Shown in pieces: positions 21,808 to 32,168 of a DNA stretch of 64,000 nt (its first letter is position 1; each line of letters starts with the position of its first letter). This DNA comes from Bathynomus jamesi. Lineage: Eukaryota; Arthropoda; Malacostraca; Isopoda; Cirolanidae. Under the pieces are notes generated by a model. That model worked only from the letters and a program-made list of their open reading frames with translations. It made no database searches and was not told the origin of the DNA. The position numbers and the translations under genes were made by a program. Location: NCBI GenBank assembly GCA_023014485.1, contig JAJOZX010005626.1, forward strand, positions 61,001 through 125,000. Direction: 5' to 3'.

Positions 21808-22634
21808 AGCAACTAAAGAAACCCCTTTAAATTTTTAATTTTAAAACAAAAACTTAAAGAAAGTTTAATGACAAAAAATTCTGAACCTGCAGAACTATTG
21901 AGGTTCACTAGGAAATTAAATCACTCCAATAAATTACACCTTTCAAGTAAAACGTTAATAACTGACGATTAAAAGATTTAAGAGTGATTGCGTTTAATTC
22001 AAGAGAAAGACCGTTCCAGCTTAAGACAACTTGTAAGAGGAAACTCCGCTTCACGTTTTGAATTCGGACGAACGGCAACCGATAAATAAAGTAATCTTTA
22101 TGTTGTAGTCATGCGACCAACCAAGATCGTGTAACTAGTCCTTCATTGGAGGGTGTTTGGAAGAATTTATAGTCTGGAACATTAATTTCCCAGTTCAGGT
22201 TTAAATACATCTTTAGTCTTACGTACGCGGCATTTATAATGAATCTCTCATGTTCTTATATCGAATTTTCCTTTGAAAAATGTCTCGCCATTTCTTTTTC
22301 TTACTTGAAGCGTGTATTTTAGTTGAAGCATTAACCCCGGGGAGTAATATTATGATAGCTGAATATTCTCAATTCTCAATATACAAAGACCTTTATCACA
22401 TGCGAATGAAAGTGGATAGGAGGTCAGCAATATGATACAGTATATTAAACTAGAACAGTCAAACGAGAAACATGAATATTTATAACAGCTTAAGAAGACC
22501 AATCGCATAACTATGTTCTATGACGAGATAGGATCGAAGTGAGGTATTGAACATGATTCTTCAGTGTAAGCTTACGATCACTGTCGACGTAGTATAAAAA
22601 TGTTTACTTACTTTTGTTGAGTTTTAACGACGGT
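21808..22634. other. unassigned DNA
   Basis: No coding domain, terminal repeat or RNA signature was found. Confidence 0.45.
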
Positions 22635-22910
22635 TCAGGATCGACCTGCGGTCGACCCCTCTGCAGCATCCCGCCTCATTTGCGGGATTTGGTGAAGGAG
22701 GGAGTTGCTGTTTGATCTCCTCCTGCCCTCGTAGCCAGCCACGCATGGCTGGTCAGGGACTTGGCACAGGAATCTGTCCAGCTGGTTCTTGACGTTATTC
22801 AGGTCGGTGTGCTGGAGATTCCTCACTTCTTTTGGAAGGACAGTGAAAAGCTTTGGGCCCCGTATTCTGAGTGTATTTTCCATCCTCGTTTTCAATGCCC
22901 CTTGTCCCAT
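22635..22910 (-). pseudogene. LINE RT C-terminal fragment (LINE-B-like)
   Basis: The 91-residue frame contains LRIRGPKLFTVLPKEVRNLQ and LDRFLCQVPDQPCVAGYEG. This is the layout of the C-terminal tail of LINE-B at 50.6 and 57.8 kb (VRGPRLFNQLPKEIRN, DAWLRTVPDDPDVPSYV), but it is clearly diverged, so it is a related and distinct LINE. Only the 3' end is present. Confidence 0.7.
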
Positions 22911-23039
22911 GTATTGGTACTCCTTCCTTTTTTCCGGAAAAATCCACAGTTGTTCGGATTTAGTTAACTATCTAGCTATAATCAACTCGTATCTTATTGG
23001 GTTTTATCGTAAAACGCACCTCAAATTTTATATACATTG

Positions 23040-23061
23040 AGAGAGAGAGAGAGAGAGAGAG
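23040..23061. repeat. (GA)n microsatellite
   Basis: A short run of GA units; a second lies at 23551-23577. Confidence 0.9.
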
Positions 23062-23369
23062 TTACAAGGACAAGAGGAAGCCTCAAAGACCTTTCGGTCC
23101 ACCGTGGGAGGTTCCTGTTATTAAACAAGTTTATTTTTCTTTCAACTATCCTAGCAGTAGTAGAAAACTGGATAGAAAAGTAGAAGGCTCTCTCCCCACC
23201 CTCCGCTCCCTCCCTGCCAGAGGCAGGTACGGAAAAAGGTTGAAGAAAATACCTTGACCCTGGAAAAGTAGCCAAGGAAATTTTACAGGAAAGTGGAGAA
23301 TATATAAATAGCTCTATATTTAGCATGCTCACAGAGACACCGTGCAAGCGAACTCCTGTAGAGTTATGT

Positions 23370-23548
23370 TATGTTTTAGTCTTAAACTATGAGAGTATTC
23401 AGTACTTTGTATAGCCTATTTTTAAACACATTTACACTTTGACTGGAAACAACATCTGAGGGAAGTTGGTTCCAGATATTAACTATTTTATAGGAAAAGA
23501 AATTCCCGCAGACAGAGGTCCTAAATGTCTTTAGTTCCAGTTTAAACC

Positions 23549-23552
<4 letters not shown>
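23370..23552 (-). pseudogene. CR1/Jockey-type LINE, extreme C-terminus fragment
   Basis: Reading the minus strand gives FFSYKIVNIWNQLPSDVVSS and VNVFKNRLYKVLNTL, the conserved end of CR1-like reverse transcriptases (compare NRWNSLPVEV...FKNRLDAY in LINE-A). Its sequence differs from LINE-A and LINE-B, so it is another family. It ends at a (GA)n run. Confidence 0.65.
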
Positions 23553-23577
<25 letters not shown>

Positions 23578-23580
<3 letters not shown>

Positions 23581-24291
23581 GAGGGGGGGGGGAGCTGAAA
23601 ACAAACAATTCAAATTTATTCCTTAATACTTTTCTCATTTGTAAACATATGTACATAAAGAATTTCTATTTTATGACCAGAATTGTTTTGTCTGTATTTG
23701 GCAGTTAGATTTCATTGTGAAAAGTATGAAAACGTGGTGAGAAATAGTTAAGATGCCTTTAAACTTTATTTTAAAGTTAAATGACTCAAGTTTGAAGTAA
23801 CTTTAATCGCCGCTCCCGTTAGAAATAAATGATATATCAGCACTTTTCTTAAAGGTTATATTCCCCCAAATCATGCCATTTCCCATTCGTGTCCCGAAAG
23901 GGGGTGAATGCCTCAAGCGAGAATTCCAGCTTTGGGAAAATGCGGAAAGAAGGTTGCGACGCAGTTGCGGGAAGGAGGGGTATTTTCTATGAAAAAAATC
24001 TTACGTAAATTGGGAAGTTCTATGGGAATGAGAACAGATATATTTGAGAATTGCTTCCTTTGAAAATTTTCCCATTATTGGGCGAAGAATCAAATGAGAA
24101 TGTCTGAGAGTGGGAAGAAACCATTAAAAAATATATACACCGAAGTTGAAGCTTGTCAAATCATATTAAAAACTTGTCAAATTTTGAAATTGAGTATTTT
24201 GTTGGACAGGTTTACTCGTATACAGTTCCAGAAAAATTAATGAAAAGTGTGTCAAAGACCGACAAGTTTAAACGTATTGAAAGCCTCGTAT

Positions 24292-24335
<44 letters not shown>

Positions 24336-24769
24336 ATATATATACATACAGAGTATATATTTTATTTATATATATATATATATATATAAAATGGGAAAAT
24401 TATTGTGAATTAGTAATTCACGGTTATATTAACCTACAAAAATTTTAATAACTTCTTAACATAAAGTATCTAAGCTTTTTATTCAAGAATAACCTGTCAG
24501 AAACGTTGCAGTAAGGTGTGAATTTCGATCTCGCTTTAAATTGTCGATAGATAAAGCAACATCCCCATAGCGTGGCCAGCAGGAAAACTTTCTCTCTCTA
24601 GATAAGAATCATTTTGTTGAGAAAGTATTTTTTATGTCGATATTACAGCATAACAATAATAGAAAATCGAACTCGCAGCGACAACAATAATTTTTCTTTG
24701 TCTCGTGAGCGAGTAAATATTTTCTGTATATAGTTTATATATTCAAAATAAATGGTATCACCCGCAGCT
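23578..24769. other. unassigned spacer with CA/TA microsatellite
   Basis: (CA)n at 24304-24332 and (TA)n at 24369-24388 are the only features I can support. Confidence 0.45.
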
Positions 24770-25150
24770 CACTTGATTAACAACGTTTCCCGGTAAGCGA
24801 AGTAAAGACATTTAAGTTTCGACACGAGTTCGACTCCCATTTGTCTGGTAATATCCCTTTATGATGAGAATTATTATTATTTTTTATTTATTTAGCTTTA
24901 ATCTAAACTCTAAAGGAAACTGTGTGGTCATATGGTCACGCTTGGCTAAAAAGCGATAATATAGAAGTTACCGCAATGGGTCACATTTGTCTGATCTGAC
25001 CACTGTGCCAGTTCTTGGTCCTCATCGCTCATTATTATTAGCGCAATGGGCCGTAGTATTATTTGCCTTGAGCGTTGTGCCAGTTCCTGATCTTCCTGGC
25101 TCATTCTCATTGAAAATAAATTGCGATTTTTTTTTTTGACGTTAAATTCA
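24770..25150 (+). mobile_element. tRNA-derived SINE, GCGCAATGG family, copy 2
   Basis: The head holds the B-box GAGTTCGACTCCC (about 24828). The 3' block occurs twice in tandem: CGCAATGGGTCACATTTG near 24973 and GCGCAATGGGCCGTAG near 25041, each followed by GTGCCAGTTC and a CTCATT end. Copy 1 at 2190-2390 has one unit. Confidence 0.65.
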
Positions 25151-25527
25151 GCCACTTTTCGAGACAGGCTTTAAATATACCCCAGCGACTCCGCTCCATT
25201 GATGCGACAGTAAATTAATCGAACGTTGATGCAAAGTTGACAGTGAATGGAAGCTAATAATTCATAGTTATGGCAACACTGATTTTTGAAGAACTTATCG
25301 AACGTTCTTGATAATATTCATGAAACAAAGATGAAAGGAGATTGAAACCATTCAGGAAATAATAATGAGTAATGAGACGAAGCGCAAATATTTAACTGTA
25401 AATTAAAAGCGGCTTCATTAATATATTATGAGTGGAGTTGTGTTCATCAAAAATATCTCTCTAAAGAAGAGAGCACTAAAATAATCTCTTTAATAATGTG
25501 AAAGTGCAATGTAGGAGGCATTTAGCT

Positions 25528-25552
25528 AATAATAATAATAATAATAATAATT
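25528..25552. repeat. (AAT)n microsatellite
   Basis: Eight trinucleotide units lie just upstream of mariner copy 2. Confidence 0.85.
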
Positions 25553-25577
25553 TTACTGTTCTTTGCTGCATATTATA

Positions 25578-26976
25578 AAGGGTGATCCAGAGAAATGGGA
25601 CCCAAAAGAAATCCCTGTAACTCTTAAAGTATAAGTCCTTTTATAAAATCATATGCATCATTCGAAAGAGGATAGTTACAAGTTTGTACAGGATTGTATA
25701 GGTTTTGACAATACAAGACAAGATAAGATACAAAATAAAATAAAAGTGTTAGTTAAAACTAACCCTTCAAGATGACTGCATGGACTGTGGAACAGCTGCG
25801 TTTCATAACTGAGCAATATTATGAGCATGGAAGAAGTGTAGTTTCAGCTCAAAGATCTTTCAAGACAATTTTCAGATGTCAAAATCACCTTCTAAGAAAG
25901 TAATCCGTCGGTGTGTCAGAAATTTTTCCCTAACTGGCAGCATTGGAAAAAGAAAACCAACTGGAAGAGTGCGCACAGCAAGGATAGACGAGATCATTAA
26001 CAGAACTCATGAAATTGTACAGGATAATCCTAACATAAGCATCAGACGTGCTTCTCAGCTGTTAGGAGTTGGATATGGAACAACACACCGTATATTCAAG
26101 CAAAATTTAATGCTCTTTCCATATAAAATTCAAACAGTGCAACAACTAAACGATGGAGATTTCGCACGAAGACGACAATTCTGTCAATGGATCCAACAGA
26201 AGGTAAATGACACCACCAATTTTCTAGCAACTTTGATTATGTCAGACGAAGCCCATTTTCACTTGAATGGAACTGTAAACAAACAAAATTGTCGTTTCTG
26301 GGCAACAGAAAATCCATTGAATATTACCGAAGTCCCGTTGCATAGTCAGCGTGTAACTGTTTGGTGTGGTCTTACTGCATCTCAGATCATAGGGCCGTAC
26401 TTTTTCGAGGATTCCACCGGAAACACGGTCACTGTAAATGGTGATCGCTACGAAAAAATGTTGACCGATTTCCTTATTCCTAAATTAAGAGATCTTTGTC
26501 TAGAAAACCACTGGTTCCAACAAGACGGAGCTACCTGCCATACCACGAGGAACTGCATGGCAGTTTTGCGTCAAACGTTTCCAGGCGAGTTAATCTCAAG
26601 ATTTGGAGACGTTGAATGGCCCGCAAGGTCTCCGGATTTTTCTCCCTTAGCTTGTTATCTCTGGGGATATTTAAAGAGTAGGGTCTACAGAAATAACCCA
26701 AGGACCTTGCAAGAATTGAAGGCCGCCATCACAAATGAGATACAGGCCATACCACCGCACACTCTTGCAAAAGTGATGCAGAACTTACAAGCGAGAACAC
26801 TGGAATGCTTGGCAACTAATGGAGCACATTTGAAAGGAGTTATTTTAAAAAAATAAATATTTCATAATAAACTTGTAACTCTACTCTTTCGAATGATATA
26901 TAGTTTTTATGAAAGGAATTAAATATTAAGAATATTTGGCTTTTTTTTATGGGTCCCATTTATCTGGATCACCCAG
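25578..26976 (+). mobile_element. full-length DD41D mariner, copy 2
   Basis: Terminal repeats AAGGGTGATCCAGAGAAATG and, inverted at the right, CTGGGTGATCCAGATAAATG are flanked by TA at 25576-25577 and 26977-26978. It is the same family as 19490-20887. Confidence 0.93.
25772..26856 (+). pseudogene. DD41D mariner transposase, copy 2, third Asp replaced by Ala
   Basis: ATG at 25772 opens MTAWTVEQLRFITEQYYEHG; a one-base loss near 25868 shifts the frame, and 326 residues from 25876 are then open. A helix-turn-helix (residues about 40-70) is followed by IMSDEAHFHLNG and WFQQDGATCHT with two catalytic Asp. The third site reads SPLACYL, where copy 1 reads SPLDYYL: the codon is GCT, not GAT. With DD41A the enzyme should be catalytically dead even apart from the frameshift. 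The C-terminus (LKGVILKK) is intact. Confidence 0.9.
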
Positions 26977-27026
26977 TATAAGGCATACAAAAGGTATACA
27001 CAGAATAGCATAACATACACAATATA

Positions 27027-27660
27027 TATATGGGATGAATTTCGCAATTAAACACGTGAAATGAATGAATGATGCAAATCCACAAGGAAAAAGAAAAATA
27101 ATTCCAAGGCCTTGTGTGTATTCAGAAGTACACCTCGTCAGGGAATGAAGGGAGAAGGCGAGATGACGTAAATGTATAAATATGTTGAACGGGACAGAAA
27201 AATAAAACGATCAGCACATGATTAACAAGAGTTGATTAAAGGCAAAAGGTATTTTAACAGGATATTGTCAATTTTATACATTGAAATTATTTTTAAAATG
27301 GATAAATGCACATTCCAGAATATTCCTTTCAGTTATATCTGTGTGTTTTAAACGAGCGCTTTAGAACTATCCCACTTGATACTATGATTACGTCTGTACA
27401 TATGGTTAAACAATGCGTTAGAATTATTTGCTGTTCTACACGCATATTTATGTTGTTTTACCCTAATATCTAACGTTTTTCCCGTTTTACCTATATATAC
27501 TGAGTTACATTGTGTACATCCGATCGAATATACTGTACACAGCCAACCGCATTATCTGGGCTATTCTTTATTAGGCGTGATTTAACAGTATTATTATACT
27601 TAAAGACTATGTTGATACCAATTGCTTTTAGTAAAGTCGGAAGATATTTAAAATTAACAT
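27027..27660 (-). pseudogene. Penelope-like element, GIY-YIG end, left copy of a head-to-head pair
   Basis: In the 27340-27550 part the minus strand reads CTQCNSVYIGKTGKTLDIR, then VKQHKYACRTANNSNALFNH, the GIY-YIG nuclease with its Cys pair. The RT domain is missing. The 3' end (27027-27290) carries a relic hammerhead core. It is a third Penelope lineage of the window, closest in motif style to the 1108-1689 copy. Confidence 0.75.
27114..27142 (-). ncRNA. hammerhead-like core, disrupted
   Basis: On the minus strand CTGACGAG is followed by the GTGTA/TACAC hairpin, but the GAAA box reads ACAA. It is probably inactive. Confidence 0.45.
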
Positions 27661-27679
27661 GGTAAGGTAGGCTTTCCTA

Positions 27680-28135
27680 AGCCAGTTATCAAGAAATGAA
27701 ATAGGATAGCATAATTTAGTACCAATATTCATGATTTCAAGGTAAAACAGCATAAATATGCATGTAGAACAGCAAATAATGCTAGTGCATTGTTTAACCA
27801 TATGTACAGATGTAATCATAGTATCAAGTGGGATAGTTCTAAAGCGCCTGTTAAAAAACAGATATAACTGAAAGGAATATTCTAGAAATGTGCATTTATC
27901 CATTTTAAAAATAATTTCAATAACAGTGCGGGAATGTATAAAATTGACAATATCCTGTTAAAATAACTTTTGCCTTTAATCAACTCTTGTTAATCATGTG
28001 CTGATCGTTTATTTTTTCTGTCCCGTTGTACATATTTATATATTTCCGTCATCTTTCCTTCTCCCTTCATTCCCTGACGAGGTGTACTTCTGAATACACG
28101 AAACTGCGAAAGACCTTACCTCGGAATCATTTTTC
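27680..28135 (+). pseudogene. Penelope-like element 3' end, right copy of a head-to-head pair
   Basis: The plus strand from about 27745 mirrors the left copy: KQHKYACRTANNASALFNHM, then the same 3' untranslated region. The 5' boundary is a truncation within the nuclease domain. Both copies have their 3' ends facing outward. Confidence 0.75.
28074..28104 (+). ncRNA. hammerhead ribozyme core, well-formed
   Basis: CTGACGA (28074-28080), a perfect 5-bp stem II (GTGTA with TACAC around an 8-base loop, closed by a G) and GAAAC (28100-28104) reproduce the conserved core and helix II of a hammerhead ribozyme. The position in the 3' region of a Penelope element fits their known distribution. Stem III and the cleavage site are not clear downstream, so the unit may be incomplete. 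Confidence 0.6.
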
Positions 28136-28137
28136 TT

Positions 28138-28611
28138 TATGCCACTGGAAATTCTCCATTTACACTCTTACTGCATTATCGGGTCGGCAAAAAAAGGGAG
28201 ACCTTTTAAATCCTTCATATCTTGGCAAATATGATACATAAAACCATGAAATTTTAGTATGATAGTACTAGGTAATTTTATGGTTTGTTTGCCGTCTTTT
28301 AGCATTTTGGCTGGTAAATTGGATTTATGGCAAATATTCCAGAAAAATGTTGCGATAATTAAAGCGATTTTAATTAATGTAAGCCAACCGCAGGAGGTTT
28401 GGACAAGCTTCTCAAGAAAATCGATAAAACAGGAGATGCTAAAAGATGGCATACAAACCATAAAATTACCTAGTACTAACATACTAAAATTTTATGGTTC
28501 TATGTACCGTATTTGCCGAGATATGAAGGATTTAAAAGGTGTCCCTTTTTTTTTGCCGACCCAATAATGCAGTAATAGTGTAAATGGAGAATTTCCAGTG
28601 GCATAAAGAAA
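28138..28611. mobile_element. palindromic MITE with GGGTCGGCAAAA ends
   Basis: GGGTCGGCAAAAAAAGGGAG at 28176 is mirrored by TTTTTGCCGACCC ending near 28562. The arms pair over about 100 bases each, including TTCATATCTTGGCAAATATG. The flanks are also inverted: TATGCCACTGGAAATTCTCC at 28138 recurs reversed at 28588-28611. A related end, GGGTGGGCCAAAAA on the minus strand, lies at 28750-28772. Confidence 0.65.
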
Positions 28612-28774
28612 TGTTCACTAAATCTGTAATTTTAATTAGTTTTCTTTGAAATCCGCTCACCGTATAGAAAATTTACTTGTGTGTGGGGTGTGAAAAAAAT
28701 ATTGAAATCTGACCATAACTTTAGATTTTACAGCCAAAGTTCGAGGTCTCCCTTTTTTTTTTGGCCCACCCTAT

Positions 28775-28792
28775 ATATATATATATATATTT

Positions 28793-28858
<66 letters not shown>
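28775..28858. repeat. (TA)n microsatellite
   Basis: TA array between two mariner-type ends. Confidence 0.95.
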
Positions 28859-28859
<1 letters not shown>

Positions 28860-28862
<3 letters not shown>

Positions 28863-29428
28863 GGTGTCCGAGAATTATCTGTACAAGTTTGGCTGTTATT
28901 AAAAGTCAACCATGAAGTGTAGAAATTCCAGTGTTGTCCCATTTTACAGAGAATCTCATTAAGTGTTTTCTGATACCAAGTTTTGACAAGTTTTTTAGAA
29001 ATTCCAGTGTGTCCGAAAATTATCTGTACAATTTCATCTTTTAATAAAATTCTTGATAACACACGTAAAATTCTTAAACAAGATTATTTAGAATCTGTAT
29101 TTTCAAAAGTTTCTTTTATTAAAGTAACGTTGTTACAAACATTCGATATGTGCACCATCAGTGATTCGCAAAACATCAAATCGATAATCCAAATGTTGCC
29201 ATGTACGCTGCAGCATATCCCATCAATTCGCTCAATAGCAGCTGTGATTCTTGCTTTTAAATCATTTGTCTGTCACCCGCGTACAAAAAAGAAAAAACTT
29301 GTCAAACTTGTTATCAGAAAAAACTTAATGAGTTTCTCTGTAAAATGGGACAACACTGGAATTTCTACACTTCATGGTTGACTTTTAATAACAGCCAAAA
29401 ATTGTACAGATAATTCTCGGACACCCGG
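28860..29428 (-). mobile_element. internally deleted DD41D-type mariner (MITE-like)
   Basis: Ends CAGGGTGTCCGAGAATTATC and the inverted GATAATTCTCGGACACCCG are flanked by TA. The terminal repeats are more than 100 bases long. In the centre (about 29140-29270) the minus strand reads DLKARITAAIERIDG and YRFDVLRITDGAHIECL, the very C-terminus of a mariner transposase. Catalytic residues are absent. Confidence 0.8.
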
Positions 29429-29430
29429 TA

Positions 29431-29436
29431 TATATA

Positions 29437-29488
<52 letters not shown>
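29431..29488. repeat. (TA)n microsatellite
   Basis: Near-continuous TA, right of the mariner derivative. Confidence 0.95.
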
Positions 29489-29491
<3 letters not shown>

Positions 29492-29639
29492 AGTGCGACA
29501 GTTAATGCATTCCTAAGCATATGTAGCGTAGTAGGATAGATAATATAAAACATTAGTAAAAGCAACAACATTAATAATAATATCAATATTACAATTCATT
29601 ATTGTTTTTATACGAGTTGATGCTGCACATTAGTTGCTA

Positions 29640-29880
29640 CAGGAAGCATACATACACGTGACACATATATACACATACATATACATACATGTATATACAT
29701 GCACACACATACATACATATGTGACATTTGTATGTATTTATGGATATACATGCCTGGACCTCATGTGTGTGCGTGTGTGTATGTATGGATATGATATGTC
29801 CATACATACACACACGCACACACATGGAGGTACAGGCATGTATATCCATAAATACGCACCCGCATACATATATTGTGTAT
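29640..29880. repeat. CA/TG-rich tract with a long palindrome (29733-29855)
   Basis: TTTATGGATATACATGCCTG at about 29737 is matched by the reversed CAGGCATGTATATCCATAAA ending at about 29853. The arms of about 57 bases pair almost perfectly through TGTGTGTGCGTGTGTGTATG. Three overlapping open frames here are repeat artefacts. Confidence 0.75.
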
Positions 29881-30283
29881 ATACACATGCCCATTATACA
29901 TTCGGACAAATGGAGCGATAATGCTTTCACATATTTACATAGCAAAGAACTGCCATTAACGAGTAAATTTTATGCTTTATTGGCAGAATGGATTTGTTTG
30001 GTAAATCTTGATAGATAATGCAGAGTTATGTACACTAACTTTAAAGACATAGAAACAGAGAGAAAAGTACATGGAGATTATCTGTTGTAGGCTACAAACA
30101 TATGTTTAGAAATATATACAGTTACGATATTCAGCTAAGATTACACATTCACATAACGACATGTAATTGCATATACTGTTGGTATTAAGCTAAGATTATA
30201 CCTTCGTATTTATTTGGATATTAGACGCTGAAACATAATTAACTATTATATAATTCTAAAATATCGAAATATTAATTACCATC

Positions 30284-30512
30284 CTAATTGAGTACTTTAG
30301 CAACCTTAGATGCCTTGACCTTGCTCATATTTGATTTTATTTTACCGGTTATTATTATTTTTCTTTTGCTATATAGAAATATGGAAACAAGAGTATTTAG
30401 TTTCATTTTGTTATTGAAATAAGACAGCGAAAATTGACGCGTACTTCCGTAAGCATTAATGCAGTATTGGAGGTGTGGGTACACCATAGTGAAGTGCAGT
30501 ATATCGATCGAA
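30284..30512 (-). pseudogene. LINE RT C-terminal fragment
   Basis: The minus strand reads ILHFTMVYPHLQYCINAYGS, the (I/V)YPHL.YCI..WGS motif found after the RT palm in many LINEs. The frame then degenerates. It lies directly next to the four-hairpin run at 30554-30646. The rest of 29489-30283 holds nothing I recognise. Confidence 0.6.
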
Positions 30513-30553
30513 GAACCTGTTTTGGGAGTGGTGCATCAGTTTTCTTAATTACA

Positions 30554-30646
30554 AGCTAAAGTGGGCCCTACGGGCCCATTTAGCTAGACCTGCGGTGCGC
30601 AGGCCTTCGGCCTCAGTAATTGGGGGCCTGCGGCCCCCCAATTACT
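30554..30646. other. run of four consecutive GC-rich hairpins
   Basis: Four inverted repeats, each with a 3-base loop, follow one another: 30554-30585 (TGGGCCC-TAC-GGGCCCA with AGCTAAA flanks), 30589-30603 (CCTGCG-GTG-CGCAGG), 30601-30613 (AGGCC-TTC-GGCCT) and 30615-30646 (AGTAATTGGGGGCC-TGC, then its complement with one extra C). The block is far richer in GC than its surroundings. No coding function and no known element end could be assigned. Confidence 0.8.
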
Positions 30647-32168
30647 GGGAAGTCAATAGTTTTCGATCAATAAAATTATAGAAAAGAACGCAGCCATGAA
30701 AATCTTAAGCTTCACAAATCTTGATACAATGGGTGTATCATTGAAGTAATTGAAGTATCATCTGCATACTGTTGGTAGGAAGAGTTATTTAGTGAACTGT
30801 GGAAGTCGGTTATATAAAGGAGGAACAGGCACTTGGCACCTATTCTGGCACTTATTTTTCTTTATCTTATTCAAGTATTTATAACCATACAGGACTACAT
30901 ATGAAGAACCCATTGCAAATATATTTTTCTTTTAACTGTTAATACTACTAGCACTGTTATCATCATTATTTCAATATTACTATCATTACCGACTACTCGG
31001 ATAACTTCTAGTACTAACTATTATAATTCTTAGCAGTGTAATTACCAGTATTATCATTATCATCATAATCAGTATTGTTATTAGTGGCAGTAGTAGTAGT
31101 GGCAGTATGGCTCTACATTATTATTATTATTGCTGCTATTATTATTGTTACTAATGTCTGTAATACCTACTTCGTGGTCCACTAATCAGATTACCCCTTT
31201 TCTCATACTAGTCAGTACTAGGAACTGTTCGTATTATGATGTATTAGCATTACGATGACTTAATAATAATAATAATATTATTATTATTATTACTAATATC
31301 AGCAATACTACCTAATTTTAGGTAACTAGAACTATTGAACTAATATAAGTATGTTATTAGTAGTAATTATTAGTATTGCGGCACTACTGTTATTATTATC
31401 TAACTCAGGCAACCGTAAATATCAATTTCTGCTGTAATATTTAATTTTTTCCTTTATTTTTATCATTTATTTTTTTTATGTCTAGTCCTTCTTACCCAGC
31501 TGGAACCATTACTGTATCCCGTATCGTATGTTTATTTCCCTAGTAATGATGTAAAAAAATAAAAGGGGTCTCCAAAACGGCCCTTCCACAACATGTTTCT
31601 CATTCATAATCTCTCTTTGGAACCCCATTATTCATTAATTTTAAGATGCATCATTGATGCTATATTTATCACACCTGATTAACAGTCAAAGATTATAAAA
31701 ATTGTCATCGATCGATCAATTTGTTTATTAACGTGTTTTTCCATCTCATACGCTTTAAAATTCCTAGTTTTAATGCGCCTTCATAATAAATAAAAAATAC
31801 AGTATCGGAATTTCTTTAGAAAGTATATGAGATTGAGGCCCATAAATGCGACCATCTCTCGGTTGGCGGTCTTCACCGGCTTTTCCTTATTTAAAAATCT
31901 GGAAATTCTTTCAGAGATTTATTTACTAAAAATATTGAGAAGAAAACAACGAAAATACATATGTATATACATATATATCTGTATGTACGTATATATTTCT
32001 TTCCCACCTCAACTCGGTAATGAAGTTGTATTTTATACATGATGCCAATAAGCTCCCTTTATAATTTAGTCTCCTTCATCCTCATTAAATTATTACTCTT
32101 TATCTCCTTCATAAATTAATTAATGGTAAGTTTTTTCTTTCTCTCTTTCAGATTTTATCGTTTTATAC
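30647..32168. other. AT-rich spacer with (ATT)n-type microsatellites
   Basis: ATT/ATC-rich runs occur at about 30950-31160 and 31255-31300. No gene or element end is visible. Confidence 0.45.

Noticed and set aside
29634..30018. Three overlapping frames rich in Cys, His and Tyr
   Set aside because: They come from the CA/TG palindrome; the apparent Cys-His pattern is a product of TGT and CAC codons.
32140..32160. Pyrimidine tract followed by CAG, a possible splice acceptor
   Set aside because: The downstream frame is a LINE endonuclease relic, so a host exon is not supported.
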